Source: Acipenser ruthenus
Taxonomy: Eukaryota > Chordata > Actinopteri > Acipenseriformes > Acipenseridae
Direction: 5' to 3'
Length of the DNA stretch: 64,000 bases
NCBI RefSeq assembly: GCF_902713425.1
Contig: NC_081217.1
Span: 12,606,589-12,670,588, forward strand
Below the pieces are notes generated by a model. That model was not told where the DNA came from, searched no databases, and was given only the letters and a program-made list of their open reading frames with translations. Each line of letters starts with the position of its first letter. Positions within the stretch are counted from its first letter, which is position 1. Both the position numbers and the translations under genes were made by a program. Shown here piece by piece: positions 19,085-30,006 of this stretch.

Positions 19085-20931
19085 TGTTGAGCACTAGAAA
19101 ATGCTAGGAATAAAAATATGAATGTTGAGCATTAGTTTGTAAGGAGCACTGTACCTTTAAGACGTAGATGGTTTTGAACGTAGAGAGGTTGAAGGTCAAA
19201 GCGTGAAAAACAAACAAAAAAAAGAAGTGTGCGCATGTGATAACAGTGAATGGCTACATATGGGAAAAAATAAGAAAATACAACTAAAAATGCCAGATCT
19301 GTGAGCAGAAAAAAACTGAGTTGTATGTACAAAAGAAATTGTGAGGAAAGGATAGCGTCGCCTTTAAGAAATGGCAGCGCTAAGGAAGAAACTACACAAC
19401 CCAGAAATCCGAGTACCAATTAATTGGGTGGGGTTTCTGGGTTTAAAAAGGAGCAGGGCAGAGCCATAGGGGAGAGAAGTGTGGGGAACACGGCCCCGTT
19501 GTCCTGCAAGGAAGTAGCGTGCAAAAACCAGTGTGTTGTAAAAACAATCAAAAAGAAAGAGATCGCAAGGTAAAGCTATCCTTTGTGTTAAAATATAGTC
19601 AGCGTTTAGTTTTTACAAAGTTGTTGAGGTAGGCTTTTTTATTTTCTGTTGTCGGGGTGCGACTTGAAGATATTGTACTCCTTAGCAATTTAAAAGAGAC
19701 CCGCGGTATTCTGTGCTGTGCGGTTGTGCGCCGCCACAACCGTAGTGTGTTGTGCTATATGCTTTATAACCCGGAGAGGTATTGGTTATTTACGTGTTGC
19801 AGAGACAGTAAATAATAACCAGAAAGAACAGACTTGTGAGACTGGAAGTGCAAGACATTGTTTATTCATAACACAGACACAAGATACTTTGCATATGATT
19901 AATACAGGGAAAATGGACACTGGCTTTTAGAAGGAATACAATTTGCTTCTGTGGACGACCGGGAGTTGGCTGCAGGAGTTCTTTCTCCACAGCCCGGATA
20001 TAACTTGTTTTTATCTTTGTTCACTTCTTTGGACGTCTGAGGTTACCTCTATTGTGTTCCTGGAAGTCTTCTTTAAAAACGGATCCATTCTTGTACTTAC
20101 CTGTGTTCCAGAACTACTCCAGCAGAGGGAGCCTGTCTTGTACTTACCTGTGTTCCAGGACTACTGCAGCATAGGGAGCCTGTCTTGTACTTACCTGTGT
20201 TCCAGAACTACTCCAGCAGAGGGAGCTTGTCTTGTACTTACCTGTGTTCCAGAACTACTCCAGCAGAGGGAGCTTGTCTTGTACTTACCTGTGTTCCAGG
20301 ACTACTCCAGCAGAGGGAGCCGGTCTAATACTTACCTGTGTTGCAGGACTACTCCAGCAGAGGGAGCCTGTCTTGTTCTTACCTGAGTTACAGGACTACT
20401 CCAGCAGAGGGAGTCTGTTGGATAGTTACCTGTGTGGCGGATCTACTCCAGTAGTGGGAGCCGGTCTTATACTTACCTGGGTTACCGGAATACTCCAACA
20501 GAGGGAGCTCAACCTACTTTTATCGGTGACCCAGGACAGCTCTAGGAAAGAGAGCTGACCCTGTTCTTACCCACGGACTGACTCACTTCAGTAAGAGTAT
20601 CCTTGGACTTCTTTTCTATCTCCACATCCTGGTGTAGCTAGAGAGGGTTGAAGAAGTGAGTTAGTCAGTGGCCCGTACAGGGCGAGAACTGTCACAGAAA
20701 ATGCTTATTTGATGTAAATATTGTAAATAAAAGATACTTGCCTGCAAACGTATTGAGTCTGTGCCAGTTGGTGGAACGGGAAAGCAGTGGTTCAGCAGCA
20801 CGTATCTACTGGATCTTTTACAGAAGTGATACACCTTGCTTTGTTAAAAACTGATTCGGACCGTGGCTTATTAAAGTTGCAAAAAGAAGAAGAAAGCGGA
20901 CTGCTGCGTGTTTCTTTTTAAGGGTGCCACA
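19085..20931 (+). repeat. 5' LTR, long form (1847 bp)
   Basis: Its first and last parts match the short LTRs at 24871-25229 and 60611-60960. The middle part, absent from those, holds a TATA-like TTTAAAAAGG (near 19441), an AATAAA signal (near 20725) and a 47-bp minisatellite. Confidence 0.75.
20095..20545 (+). repeat. 47-bp minisatellite inside the long LTR
   Basis: About nine units of the type CCAGCAGAGGGAG ... CTTACCTGTGTTCCAG, spaced 47 bp apart with scattered variants. The period is not a multiple of three, so open frames here are incidental. Confidence 0.85.
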
Positions 20932-21138
20932 GAAAAATTTGTGTTTCCACCCAGTTCTAAAAAAACAAAACAAAACGCGTTTTAAAACCAGCCTGATATA
21001 CTATCAAAGGAGGAGACCACGAGAAGAGACACCATTACAGAAAATAATCCATAAGGCTGTCCTAAAGCAGAGACGGTAGTAAGTGCGATTTGTTTTGCAT
21101 TTTTCAGTCCTTTCGGCGTATTATAAAGCAAAGCAATA

Positions 21139-22154
21139 ATGTCTGATGAACGGGATGCTCTCCTTACGGAGATAGAAGGAAAGCTATTGCCTTTAGGATT
21201 GGACGAGTTAAGAGAGATATGCAAATTGTTAAATATCACAGTAAAAGAAGACGAGGGTGCACCAGCGAAAACTCTGCGTTTTCTGAGAAAATTGATTATT
21301 GCATATTTGGAAGGGGACGATGTAATAAACCTAGAAGATGAGGGAATGTCAGTGCTTCTTGAACTTAACGATCAGCTTGATTGTCTGAGAAGGGAAAGTG
21401 GTGCTAATACAGAAACTTCTCCACCGCAGGCAGTAAACAATGTAGAGCCAGTGAATGTAGTTAAAGATTCTACCGCATTGCAGCAACAAGTGCGACCTCT
21501 GCTGACAAAATGTAGTATTGCAACTAAAAGAGTTGTTCCTATGGATGCAGTGCCTGTTAATGCTAAAGGACATGCAAATATTCATCATTATACAGAAAAG
21601 ATTTGAGAATTGTAGGGCAAATTGGAGAACCCAGCCAGAAAGACAAGTTGAGCTACAGTAGCTTAGAAAGACAGATTGAAAAAGCTCTGAAAAAAGGCTA
21701 TGATGAAATGGAAGTTGTAGAAGCCGTCATTCAAGCAATTGTTCCAGAGTTAAAGTTAAGGAGCTACTTAGAAAGCAGAACTGATTTGAGGTTATCCATT
21801 TTGAGGCAAATCTTGCGAACTCACTACATAGAGAAGGATGCAACAGAACTGTATCATTCACTGACCTGCGCTGTTCAACAGCCGAAAGAGACACCAAATC
21901 AATTTCTTGTGCGTGTTATGGATTTGAGACAAAAAGTGCTTTTTGCTTCAGAAAGAGCCAAATGTGGACTGAGGTACAATTTTGAGCTTGTTCAAAACCA
22001 GTTCCTGCAAACAGTGATGACAGGCTTGCATGATGACAACTCAGATCTCAAACCATACTTGCAAGACTCAAACGTAGATGATGAGACCCTACTGGAGAAA
22101 ATGAATATGGCGTACAGCATGGAGAAAGAGAAAACAGAAACTGACAGCAACTAA
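21139..22154 (+). pseudogene. Gag region of gypsy type 1, copy A
   Basis: The product starts MSDERDALLTEIEGKLLPLG with a short N-terminal helical domain resembling the PNMA/SAP-like starts of fish gypsy Gags. The main capsid-like region follows (QIEKALKKGYDEMEVVEAVI and FLVRVMDLRQKVLF). Its role would be assembling the virus-like particle. The frame is not continuous in this copy. Confidence 0.7.
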
Positions 22155-22164
22155 GCCAAGAACG

Positions 22165-23322
22165 GTGAGAGTCAATGCAGTGGATGATGACTGTGGAAGA
22201 GGGCAGGAAAGCCCCAACAGAGACAAATATTGTAAAGCACCACGAGAAAACACTTGGATGAACAAACTTAATTCTGGAATCAAAGAAATCTGTGAAGCAC
22301 TACACAACCCGACTAATCAAGTTGCATCTCTGGCCCAGATTTCAAGAAAACAAGCTGTAAATGACACGGGCCAGCCATTGCAGAACCAGAGAGGGATGGT
22401 CCGACCAGCTGGAGGAAGGCGATGCTTTCGATGTGAACAAGTAAATCTTGAAGGCAGGTGTGAGCACTGTTACAAGTGTGGCAGCAGTGACCACTGGGCT
22501 GTAGGCTGCCGAAGTAAGAGGGAAGCAGTGACGACAGTGCAACAAGTTACTAGTGCTGAAGTGACAGTTGAAACAGATGAAGGTCTGTACTGTACCAATA
22601 GCTCTCTTTCAAGGAAGCAGAAGAAGACAGCAAAGCTGGTGAGGCAAATATGTTTAGTACAATGCTCATTAAGAGGAAATACTACATTGGTGTTGTGGGA
22701 CACTGGATCACAGGTATCAATAGTGGGGCTTGATTGGAAAAACAAATACTTACCAGAAACTGAAATGAGACCTGTTGATGAGTTACTGGAAGGAGAAACC
22801 AAGCTAAAACTGACAGCTGCCAATGGTACAACCGTTCCATATGAAGGCTGGATAGAAGTTGACTTCAGTCTACCCACCAGCAGCAGCAGGAATAATGATA
22901 GACTCCTAGTTCCATTCCTCGTAAGTACCAGCTCACTGGAAAGGCAAATTCTGGGATTCAATGTAATTGAACAATTGGTGCTGAGCGGTCTATCAACAGA
23001 CAAAGGAGCATCACTCACGCAGTGTGTGCAAACCTTGAGCTCAGCTTTAGAAGTGGGGACTAAGAAAGCCAGAACTCTTCTCAGTTTGCTGAAGAAACAA
23101 GAGGGCACATCTAATTCCTTACTAGTGAGACTGGGCCGACAAGACATTGTTATTCCTAAACGTAAAATTGTAGATGTGAAATGTGGGAGATTGAACAAGG
23201 CCTTCCAATTGAACAATCAAATGGTGCTTGAACCCAATGAAGAAACTCCCTGGCCTCAAGGGTTACAAGTCAAAGAACAACTTATCCAACTCTCAACAGA
23301 AAACCACTTGTGTGTGTGGTAG
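22165..23322 (+). pseudogene. Zinc knuckle and aspartic protease region of gypsy type 1, copy A
   Basis: Cys/His-rich CFRCEQVNLEGRCEHC and CYKCGSSDHWAVGC (CX2CX4HX4C) are Gag nucleocapsid-type knuckles. About 80 residues on, LWDTGSQVSIVG is the protease active site (DTG). The conserved segment ILGFNVIEQLVL closes the protease-like fold. It is followed by a pre-RT linker to about 23640, where the foldback interrupts. Confidence 0.75.
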
Positions 23323-23662
23323 TGACCATAGAAAATACAACGGATAAGGACATCACTCTCCAAAATAGGATAGTGTTAGGTCGATTACACGCTATTGCTG
23401 TAGCCTATCCAGTAGAAGTCACCCCACCTGTTCAAAAACAAATGCCACCCCAGTCAAAGCCAATCGCATTCACTCAAGCTGAAGAGGAGCACTCCAGTGG
23501 AGAGCCAAAAGAGCTGTGGGACCCGCCAGTAGACCTCAGTCATCTTTCAGCAGCACAACAGCAGATTGTCAGAGAAATGTTGAGTAAAGAGTGCAAGGCC
23601 TTTGCTAAAGATGATTGGGACACTGGATGCATTCTGGACATGAACATGGAGATTACCCTTAA

Positions 23663-24821
23663 CCCTTTGCGGTCCATTGTCGGACTGGGTCCGACATTGC
23701 AATTATTCCTCACAGGTCCTTTGTCAGACTGGGTCCGACATCATTATAGCAACGCAATAAACAGGTGTTTAGTCGTTTTTTGTCCGGAAAAAGCCGAGAA
23801 AACCATTCAATTGCCGAGTGGGAGCGATAGGAGCCGAGACAAGTCGAAAAAAAAAAAAATGCGTCTCTCATGAATAGTCATACATGGTATCAGGTATCAG
23901 ATAACGGGGGAGGTCGTAAGTAAACAAGTTGGCTGACTGAATCAGCGCACAGAAAACACGGACATTTGCAGAGCTTTTTTGAGATGTTATAGTAATAAAA
24001 TAATGACTTGGATCGCATTATTGAAGAGTTTGGTGATAAAACGAGTGATCCAGAGATGATTGATCGGTATGTACAACTATTATTATTATTATTTATTTCT
24101 TACATAGGTGAACGCTATAGCAAACGAAAGGGTGGGGCGGGGCTGGAGATGCCTAGTGAGTGCTTTGTTGATATGCAGGGCCATTTAAACCCGTTTGACT
24201 ATGAAAAAAAAATACTTTTAACCCTTTGCAGTCCATTTATTAATCGCGCGTCAGGCACGCCAGGTCTAATTAATTTTCACACGCACAGTTAATTTTATAC
24301 GCGCTGTTTAAAAGTATTTTTTTCACAGTCAAACGGGTTTAAATGGCCCTGCATATCAACAAAGCACTCACTAGGCATCTCCAGCCCCGCCCCACCCTTT
24401 CGTTTGCTATAGCGATCAACTATGTAAGAAATAAATAATAATAATAATAATAGTCGTACATACCGATCGATCATCTCCGGATCACTCGTTTTATCACCAA
24501 ACTCCTCAATAATGCGATCCAAGTCATTATTTTATTACTATGACATCTGAAAAAAGCTCTGCAAATGTCCATGATAGTCTCAGTGCGCTGACGCACTCAG
24601 CCAGCTTGTTTACTATGAACGCCCCATTATCTGATACCTGATACAATGTATGACTATTCATGAGATACGCCTTTTTTTTTCCGACTTGTCTCGGCTCCTG
24701 TCGCTCCCACTCGGCAATTGAATGGTTTTCTCGGCTTTTTCCGGAGAAAAAACGACTAAACACCCATTTATTGCGTTGCTATAATGATGTCGGACCCAGT
24801 CCGACAATGGACCGCAAAGGG
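23663..24821. mobile_element. piggyBac-like foldback element (TTAA target)
   Basis: The two ends are inverted copies starting CCCTTTGCGGTCCATTGTCG and flanked by TTAA (23659-23662, 24822-24825), the piggyBac target and duplication. Arms of about 557 and 512 bp are inverted copies of each other around a spacer at 24220-24309. The spacer itself contains a diverged terminal-like CCCTTTGCAGTCCATT next to TTAA. The left arm has an extra partial duplication near its tip. Each arm contains the same short ORF (LDRIIEEFGDKTSDPEMIDR...), perhaps a transposase N-terminal remnant. It is non-autonomous. Confidence 0.8.
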
Positions 24822-24870
24822 TTAAAAAAAAAATGTTTTGACAACATTTTTATTTTCTTAGTAGGGGAGG

Positions 24871-25229
24871 GTGTTGAGCCCTAGAAAATGCTAGGAATAA
24901 AAATATGAATGTTGATCATTAGTTTGTAAGGAGCACTGTACCTTTAAGACATAGACGGTTTTGAACGTAGAGAGGTTGAAGGTCACAGCGTGAAAAACGA
25001 ACGAAAAAAAGAAGTGTGCGCATGTGATAACAGTGAATGGCTACATATGGGAAAAATAAGAAAATACAACTAAAAATGCCAGATCTGTGAGCAGAAAAAA
25101 ACTGAGTTGTATGTACAAAAGAATTGATACGCCTTACTTTGTTAAAAACTGATTCGGACCGTGGCTTATTAAAGTTGCAAAAAGAAGATGAAAGCGGACT
25201 GCTGCGTGTTTCTTTTTAAGGGTGCAACA
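24871..25229 (+). repeat. 3' LTR of gypsy type 1, copy A (short form)
   Basis: About 359 bp, preceded by AGGGGAGGG and followed by the CTAA duplication. It matches the outer parts of the long LTR. Confidence 0.8.
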
Positions 25230-25361
25230 CTAATACATGTTTAAAGATCAGGAATCTGAAACATTACTGGTTGTACTTCATATCGTACCGGTTCATTTTC
25301 TAAAGAATGTTCATTTTGGCACCATTACAAATGCTGTGGTTTCTTTAAAGAAGAAAAGTCA

Positions 25362-25422
25362 TGACCCATACGGGGATCGAACCAGCGACCTTGGCATTTT
25401 TAGCACCACGCGCTAACCGGCC
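25362..25422 (-). pseudogene. tRNA-Ile-derived pseudogene
   Basis: On the minus strand it starts GGCCGGTTAGCG and has GTGGTGCTAAAAATGCC. It resembles tRNA-Ile(AAU) but lacks most of the D loop, and the loop reads CTAAAAA. The acceptor does not pair. It is the counterpart of 43384-43455. Confidence 0.7.
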
Positions 25423-25707
25423 ACACACACAAAGCTGCTTACTAAAACCTGAGTAAAACAAGTCCTGCAGACATTATGATTACCAAGCTGTTATAAACTC
25501 AACAATAACACATTCAAATCATTGGAAAGGCATAATTAGAGGTCTCATCTTTATGAGGCAGTTTAGCAGTGTGAAGAAAGTGGCGAGGTGCGGGCTTGCG
25601 GTGACTTTCTCTCATTTAAAAAGCTGTGATTTGAATACTAAAAAGAAAAACATGTAAAATTACCAAGCATTCGGTGGACGTTTTAGAAATAAATTAACAA
25701 GAAGATT
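25423..25707. other. Conserved spacer of the tRNA array
   Basis: There is no gene. Most of it (from about 25440) matches 43470-43735 closely, including GTGGCGAGGTGCGGGCTTGC, so it is part of the repeated unit. Confidence 0.6.
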
Positions 25708-25789
25708 TGTCAGAAGTTGGATTCGAACCCACACCTCCATAAAGACTGCGATCTGAACGCAGTGCCTTAGACCGCTGGGCCATCCTGAC
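25708..25789 (-). tRNA. tRNA-Leu (anticodon CAG)
   Basis: The minus-strand acceptor is GTCAGGA / TTCTGAC with one G-T pair, discriminator A. The anticodon stem CTGCG/CGCAG encloses loop TTCAGAT (CAG). It has a long Leu variable arm. One T-stem mismatch (GTGGG/CCAAC) means it may be weak. The twin is at 43739-43820. Confidence 0.75.
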
Positions 25790-26033
25790 TTAGACCGATG
25801 ACTTTGCACAACACTGCAGCACACTGCTGAACCTCCAATGTCTGACGCTGCAGTAAATCATCTGGCGTGTGCGTGTACTTCCCACATGGAAAAAACTATA
25901 TGCTGCATATAAGTTTAATATAGTAGTTTTATATATGTATCAATATATGATGTTTATATGCCTCAAAATACAATTATGGCCACTTTCATATATGTTAACA
26001 TATATGAAATTAGATAGTTTGATATATGTTTCT

Positions 26034-26035
<2 letters not shown>

Positions 26036-26115
<80 letters not shown>
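26036..26115. repeat. (TA)n microsatellite
   Basis: A run of about 75 bases of TA inside the left subterminal region of the transposon. Confidence 0.95.
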
Positions 26116-26117
<2 letters not shown>

Positions 26118-27278
26118 TTTTTATATGAGCCATATAAAGAACGTATATCATATTATGTAAAATTGGATATGTTACATACATGTCATATATGCAACACATA
26201 CTAAACAATGGTTGTTTGTATATACACTTTATATTGTTCATATATGAATTTAATATTACACATATGAAACATGAAATTTAAGTTTGTATATGAATCTCTA
26301 CATTGGTTGTCTATAAAAATATCAGTATATAATTAAATAGCATATATATACATTTTTGCAACAACACTATATGTGCACTGTATATTACAAAATAGTTGCT
26401 GTACTGACTGTTAAAAAGGGATAGAAGGCAATATTTTACTGGAAATTGCTTTTATTTCAAAGTTTTACAACTGCAAATTAAAAAACACAATTAAAATAAC
26501 ATTTATACTGAAGTGTTTTTAAGTAATCACATATTATTCCCCATTATACAGTTGTGGACAATAACTGGCACACCCTTATTGCAAATAATGTGGGGATAGC
26601 AATCTGACTAACAAAATGAGAATCAACAAAAGGATAAGCATATTAAACAAAGTGACATTATGACAAAAGTATATTTTTTGAAAACTTGTCATATACACAT
26701 TTGTTTCATTCATAATAAGAAAACAATATATTAGTCAATTTGCACAATTTGCTCTTAAGTCTGTAAATATATCTACATCATTTCGAGATATCTTAAAATG
26801 CAATGTGATATATCTCTAAATGATAATTTGGCTTGCCATACTCAGAGATGTGATCCTGCATGTTATAAAAGTCTAATGGTGCGTTTACACTGGCTGTTTT
26901 TAGGACAACTTAGGGCCATCTCTAAATGGCTTCTCTTCCAATAGTGGTAGACTCAAAATAGTAAGGTTTGATAAAAATAAAAAAAGTAATATTCCAAGAA
27001 CAACAACAAGCAACCTAACATGACAAAAACATATAATCATGTTGGAAAAGCTTATACAAAATAGCCAAGTTAAACAATGGTGTACATTATACCACATATT
27101 ATTTTTTGTGTGTGTGCAAATAACAGATTGAAATTATTTATCAAACATGTTATACACAAACTCCTTATACCTTACATGCCATTTGCAAAACACAAATAGG
27201 AACTGTAACATGTAATGAGAAATGGAAGAACTGGAATTATTTGGATTCCTATTAAATCAAGGCTACATTATGACATAC
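26116..27278. other. Left subterminal region of the transposon, no gene
   Basis: AT-rich, with many TATATG/CATATA motifs to about 26390 and then plain non-coding sequence to the end of the BEN gene. Confidence 0.6.
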
Positions 27279-29317
27279 TCATTCAGTGCTCACATCTCCC
27301 TCACTTTGAGTCCATGTATGCTGTAGTTTTTGTTTACTTTTATTGCGAAGTTCAGCCAACTTGCCATTGATTGCTGAGCCAATAACAGCCTGTGGGGTAT
27401 TATGCCACTTCTGCAAAGTTGCTCCTTAAAAAGAAAACATATCACAATTAAAACCCACAATTAATACATCAAATGTTACGTTTTTGTAGAAATCAATGTT
27501 TTAATAGGTTTTTTAAAAGACAATTATGAAATAGCTAACATTGTAAAGAACATATTGTCCATAAATATCAATGCCACTAGTACAATATAGCAACCCATAT
27601 TAGAGAGAAAGAAGCATTTTAATGTAGCAGACTCTAAAATGCCATTTATAAATATCAAAAAAAGATTAATGAACAAAATCTTACTGTAGATGGCATCAAT
27701 CTTTGTTGCATCTAATGCAGGTCTGTGCTCTGTGGTGTCTTTGCTCCTCCCTCTCAAGTTACTTTTCAGCAAAACATCTAAAGGGAATAGATTCACAAGA
27801 AGAGTGCGCACAAATGATGTTGCTGTGTGTGAATTGTTGGCTAAAGCCCACACAAGTTTGTCACAGAACACCCCAGTACCTGGATATATTTCTACCTGTA
27901 AAAAATAAAATAGAGGTGATTTAGACCAAACTCAAAACTTTAAAGTTAGGAGTATCTTATTCCTATTCATAAATCAAAGAAATATCAGCATTGTTTTATA
28001 CCTTGTCAAGAACCTGGGTTGGGTTTCCGGTCTTCATTGAATTTCCTGATTTTGGTGTAGTTGGAGGATCCACTTCTGGAGTTGATGAACGTCTGATATT
28101 GTTCATGGATCTATGCAAAATCTCTTTTATTTCGGTCAAAAACATAGGCATTTCTTTAAAAAACACACACACACACAAATATTATACAGAAGCTTTAGCA
28201 GAATGGACATACAACTGTACAGTTTAAAGTAGGAAATATAAAGGACATAAATACTCTTAATATAAAAATTAGATAATGTTTTAATCTGATTTTTTTTTTT
28301 GCGACAGTGCCTATACCTCAATTGTTTGAGTAATCTTACCTTAAGACATTTCAGTGTTTTATTTCGAGAAAAAAATGTTTTACCTTTTCAAGATAATAAG
28401 AATTTGTAAACTTTAAAAACTGAAAATATCACACAATCCAAAACAGCATAGTTGATAACGAACTCTGCAAACTTCCTTTCTAAAATCCTACATCAAACTA
28501 CAGAAAAAGAAAATTGAGAAAGGTATTTTTGAACACAGAACCAAAACACACAGCAGACACCCAATCGCTGCTATAATACAAAATGTTTTAACATGCCTTT
28601 GAAGAGCATTTCCTTAAGATTTTGATTCTCTTCCTTAAGATCCTGATTTTCTTTCTGGAGCTGTACACTCTTCAAATGGTCTTCTTCAACATCTCGTGTT
28701 TCAGCAGTGGAACCTGACTTGTGTTTCTGTAAGCACTGTTTTGCCATGCTGGTCTCTGAAGATGTTTTCTTAACCTACATAAATAAATAACTTTTAAAAT
28801 GTTTTGATATTAAATCCACCCAGAAAACTTGTGTTTAAACAAATCTCGATACGATTACACACTTAAATTACATAGGGGCAGGGGCTACTGCTTACCGGTT
28901 CTGTATCAGAACCATCTGAAGAAGACTCATATCTCTTAGGCATTTTAAGCGGCCTCTTCAGGCGTTTCCCCAGATCCTTCTTTTCAACGCACTCCTGCAT
29001 CTTCTTTGCAATGGCGAATCTATTATCTAATAAAACAAATTAATAAATGTACCCTTTCTTTTCAACAACACCACAAAAAAACGTAAACTTGGTATTTTAC
29101 TTACTATGAACAAAAAGAACAGCGCCCGCGTACATAGGCCATCCCTGTTTCTGTTTTTTACCTTGGCGCCATTCTACGATCGCTTCAGCTTGGCCTTCGG
29201 ATTTCCATCCTCGTCAAAATCTTCATCATTGTAATTGTGAACAGCATCCGTACTGACTTCGCTGAATTTGCCTTTATCAGCTCCAGCTTTCCACTGAACC
29301 AAGGCAAACCTCCTCAT
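27279..29317 (-). CDS. BEN-domain protein of the transposon, six exons
   Basis: Exons on the minus strand: 29317-29105, 29026-28896, about 28788-28602, about 28155-28002, 27895-27685 and 27424-27279. Donors and acceptors are mostly canonical (GTAAGT, GTAAGC, GTATAA, GTAAGA), and phase is kept across the exon 1-2 and 5-6 junctions I checked. The start MRRFALVQW and VEWRQGKKQKQGWPMYAG resemble the N-terminal module often paired with BEN domains. Exon 3 encodes a coiled coil (ENQDLKEENQNLKEM). Exon 5 carries the BEN core (FVRTLLVNLFPLDVLLKSNL). Exon 1 seems to carry a one-base frame slip near 29200, so this copy may be inactive. BEN domains bind DNA, so it could recognise the element's subterminal repeats. 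Confidence 0.7.
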
Positions 29318-30006
29318 TCTGACACACTTCAGCACAACGAAAATACAGTAAAAGAAAATATAACCATTATCGCCAAAACACAGCTTTTCATATACAGTAC
29401 CACCGGTACGTTATACCAAAGTATTCAACAACAATTTAGCATCAGAGTCAAGTAATGCTGTGCAATATTATCATTGTATAGTGTATTTTGGTATTGTTTT
29501 TAAAACAATGTGATGGATAAGCAAATACATATATCTCCACATTATTACCGTATGCCACCACTGAGTGACAAAGAATAGGCCTGCGTTCAGCAAAACTTAA
29601 TTGCCTTTAATTTTAGGGGATTTTTTGCACTCGAATTTTCTGTCACTTTGAAAATGTTAAAAATTAATTATGCACGTCCTTCCATGCCTGTCACAATAAT
29701 ATTAATATGTGTTTTATGTACATGTCATGTACTGTACTTACGTGTTACCAAACGTAAAGTTCCGTGACAGTGACACGACCATACGACCGCGAGCTGAAAT
29801 TCTGAAATCAGTCTCCGCCCTGCTGCAATATTACGACTCAGTAATTGGCCAGCTACATGATTGACACGTAGTTACTCCAATAAACTATTTATATTAACTG
29901 ATGGCGGGTTCGAAACAATCATCTTTTCTAGTCATTTTTCTGCTATTGCAATATTTTGTAAATGATTCGGCATTAAAAGAATAATAATAATAATATTTTT
30001 TTAAAA
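29318..30006. promoter_or_regulatory. Divergent promoter region between the two transposon genes
   Basis: This is 689 bp between two divergent start codons with no ORF of note. It contains GC-richer sequence around 29740-29830 and presumably holds both promoters. No TATA box is certain. Confidence 0.45.

Larger units (their letters stand above)
19085..25229 (+). mobile_element. Ty3/gypsy-type element (type 1, copy A) with nested foldback
   Basis: The 4-bp duplication CTAA flanks the element (19081-19084 and 25230-25233). The LTRs start TGTTGAGC and end in GTGCAACA-type sequence. Inside are a gag region, a zinc knuckle and an aspartic protease; reverse transcriptase and integrase are not seen. 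A purine tract (AGGGGAGGG) precedes the 3' LTR. The copy is broken, with a TTAA-flanked foldback inserted at 23663-24821. A second copy of the same insertion, with the same flank, is at 60611 onward, so the insertion predates duplication of the locus. Confidence 0.85.

Noticed and set aside
20095-20545. 47-bp repeats looked like a CRISPR or a zinc-finger-like coding array
   Set aside because: The units are directly contiguous with no unique spacers, the period is not a multiple of three, and they lie inside an LTR of a vertebrate element.
25869-26241. ORFs rich in Ile-Tyr across the TA microsatellite
   Set aside because: Pure product of the TA repeat in an AT-rich subterminal region.
27279-29317. 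A host BEN-domain gene
   Set aside because: It lies between matched inverted ends together with a transposase and is absent from the duplicated site, so it belongs to the transposon.
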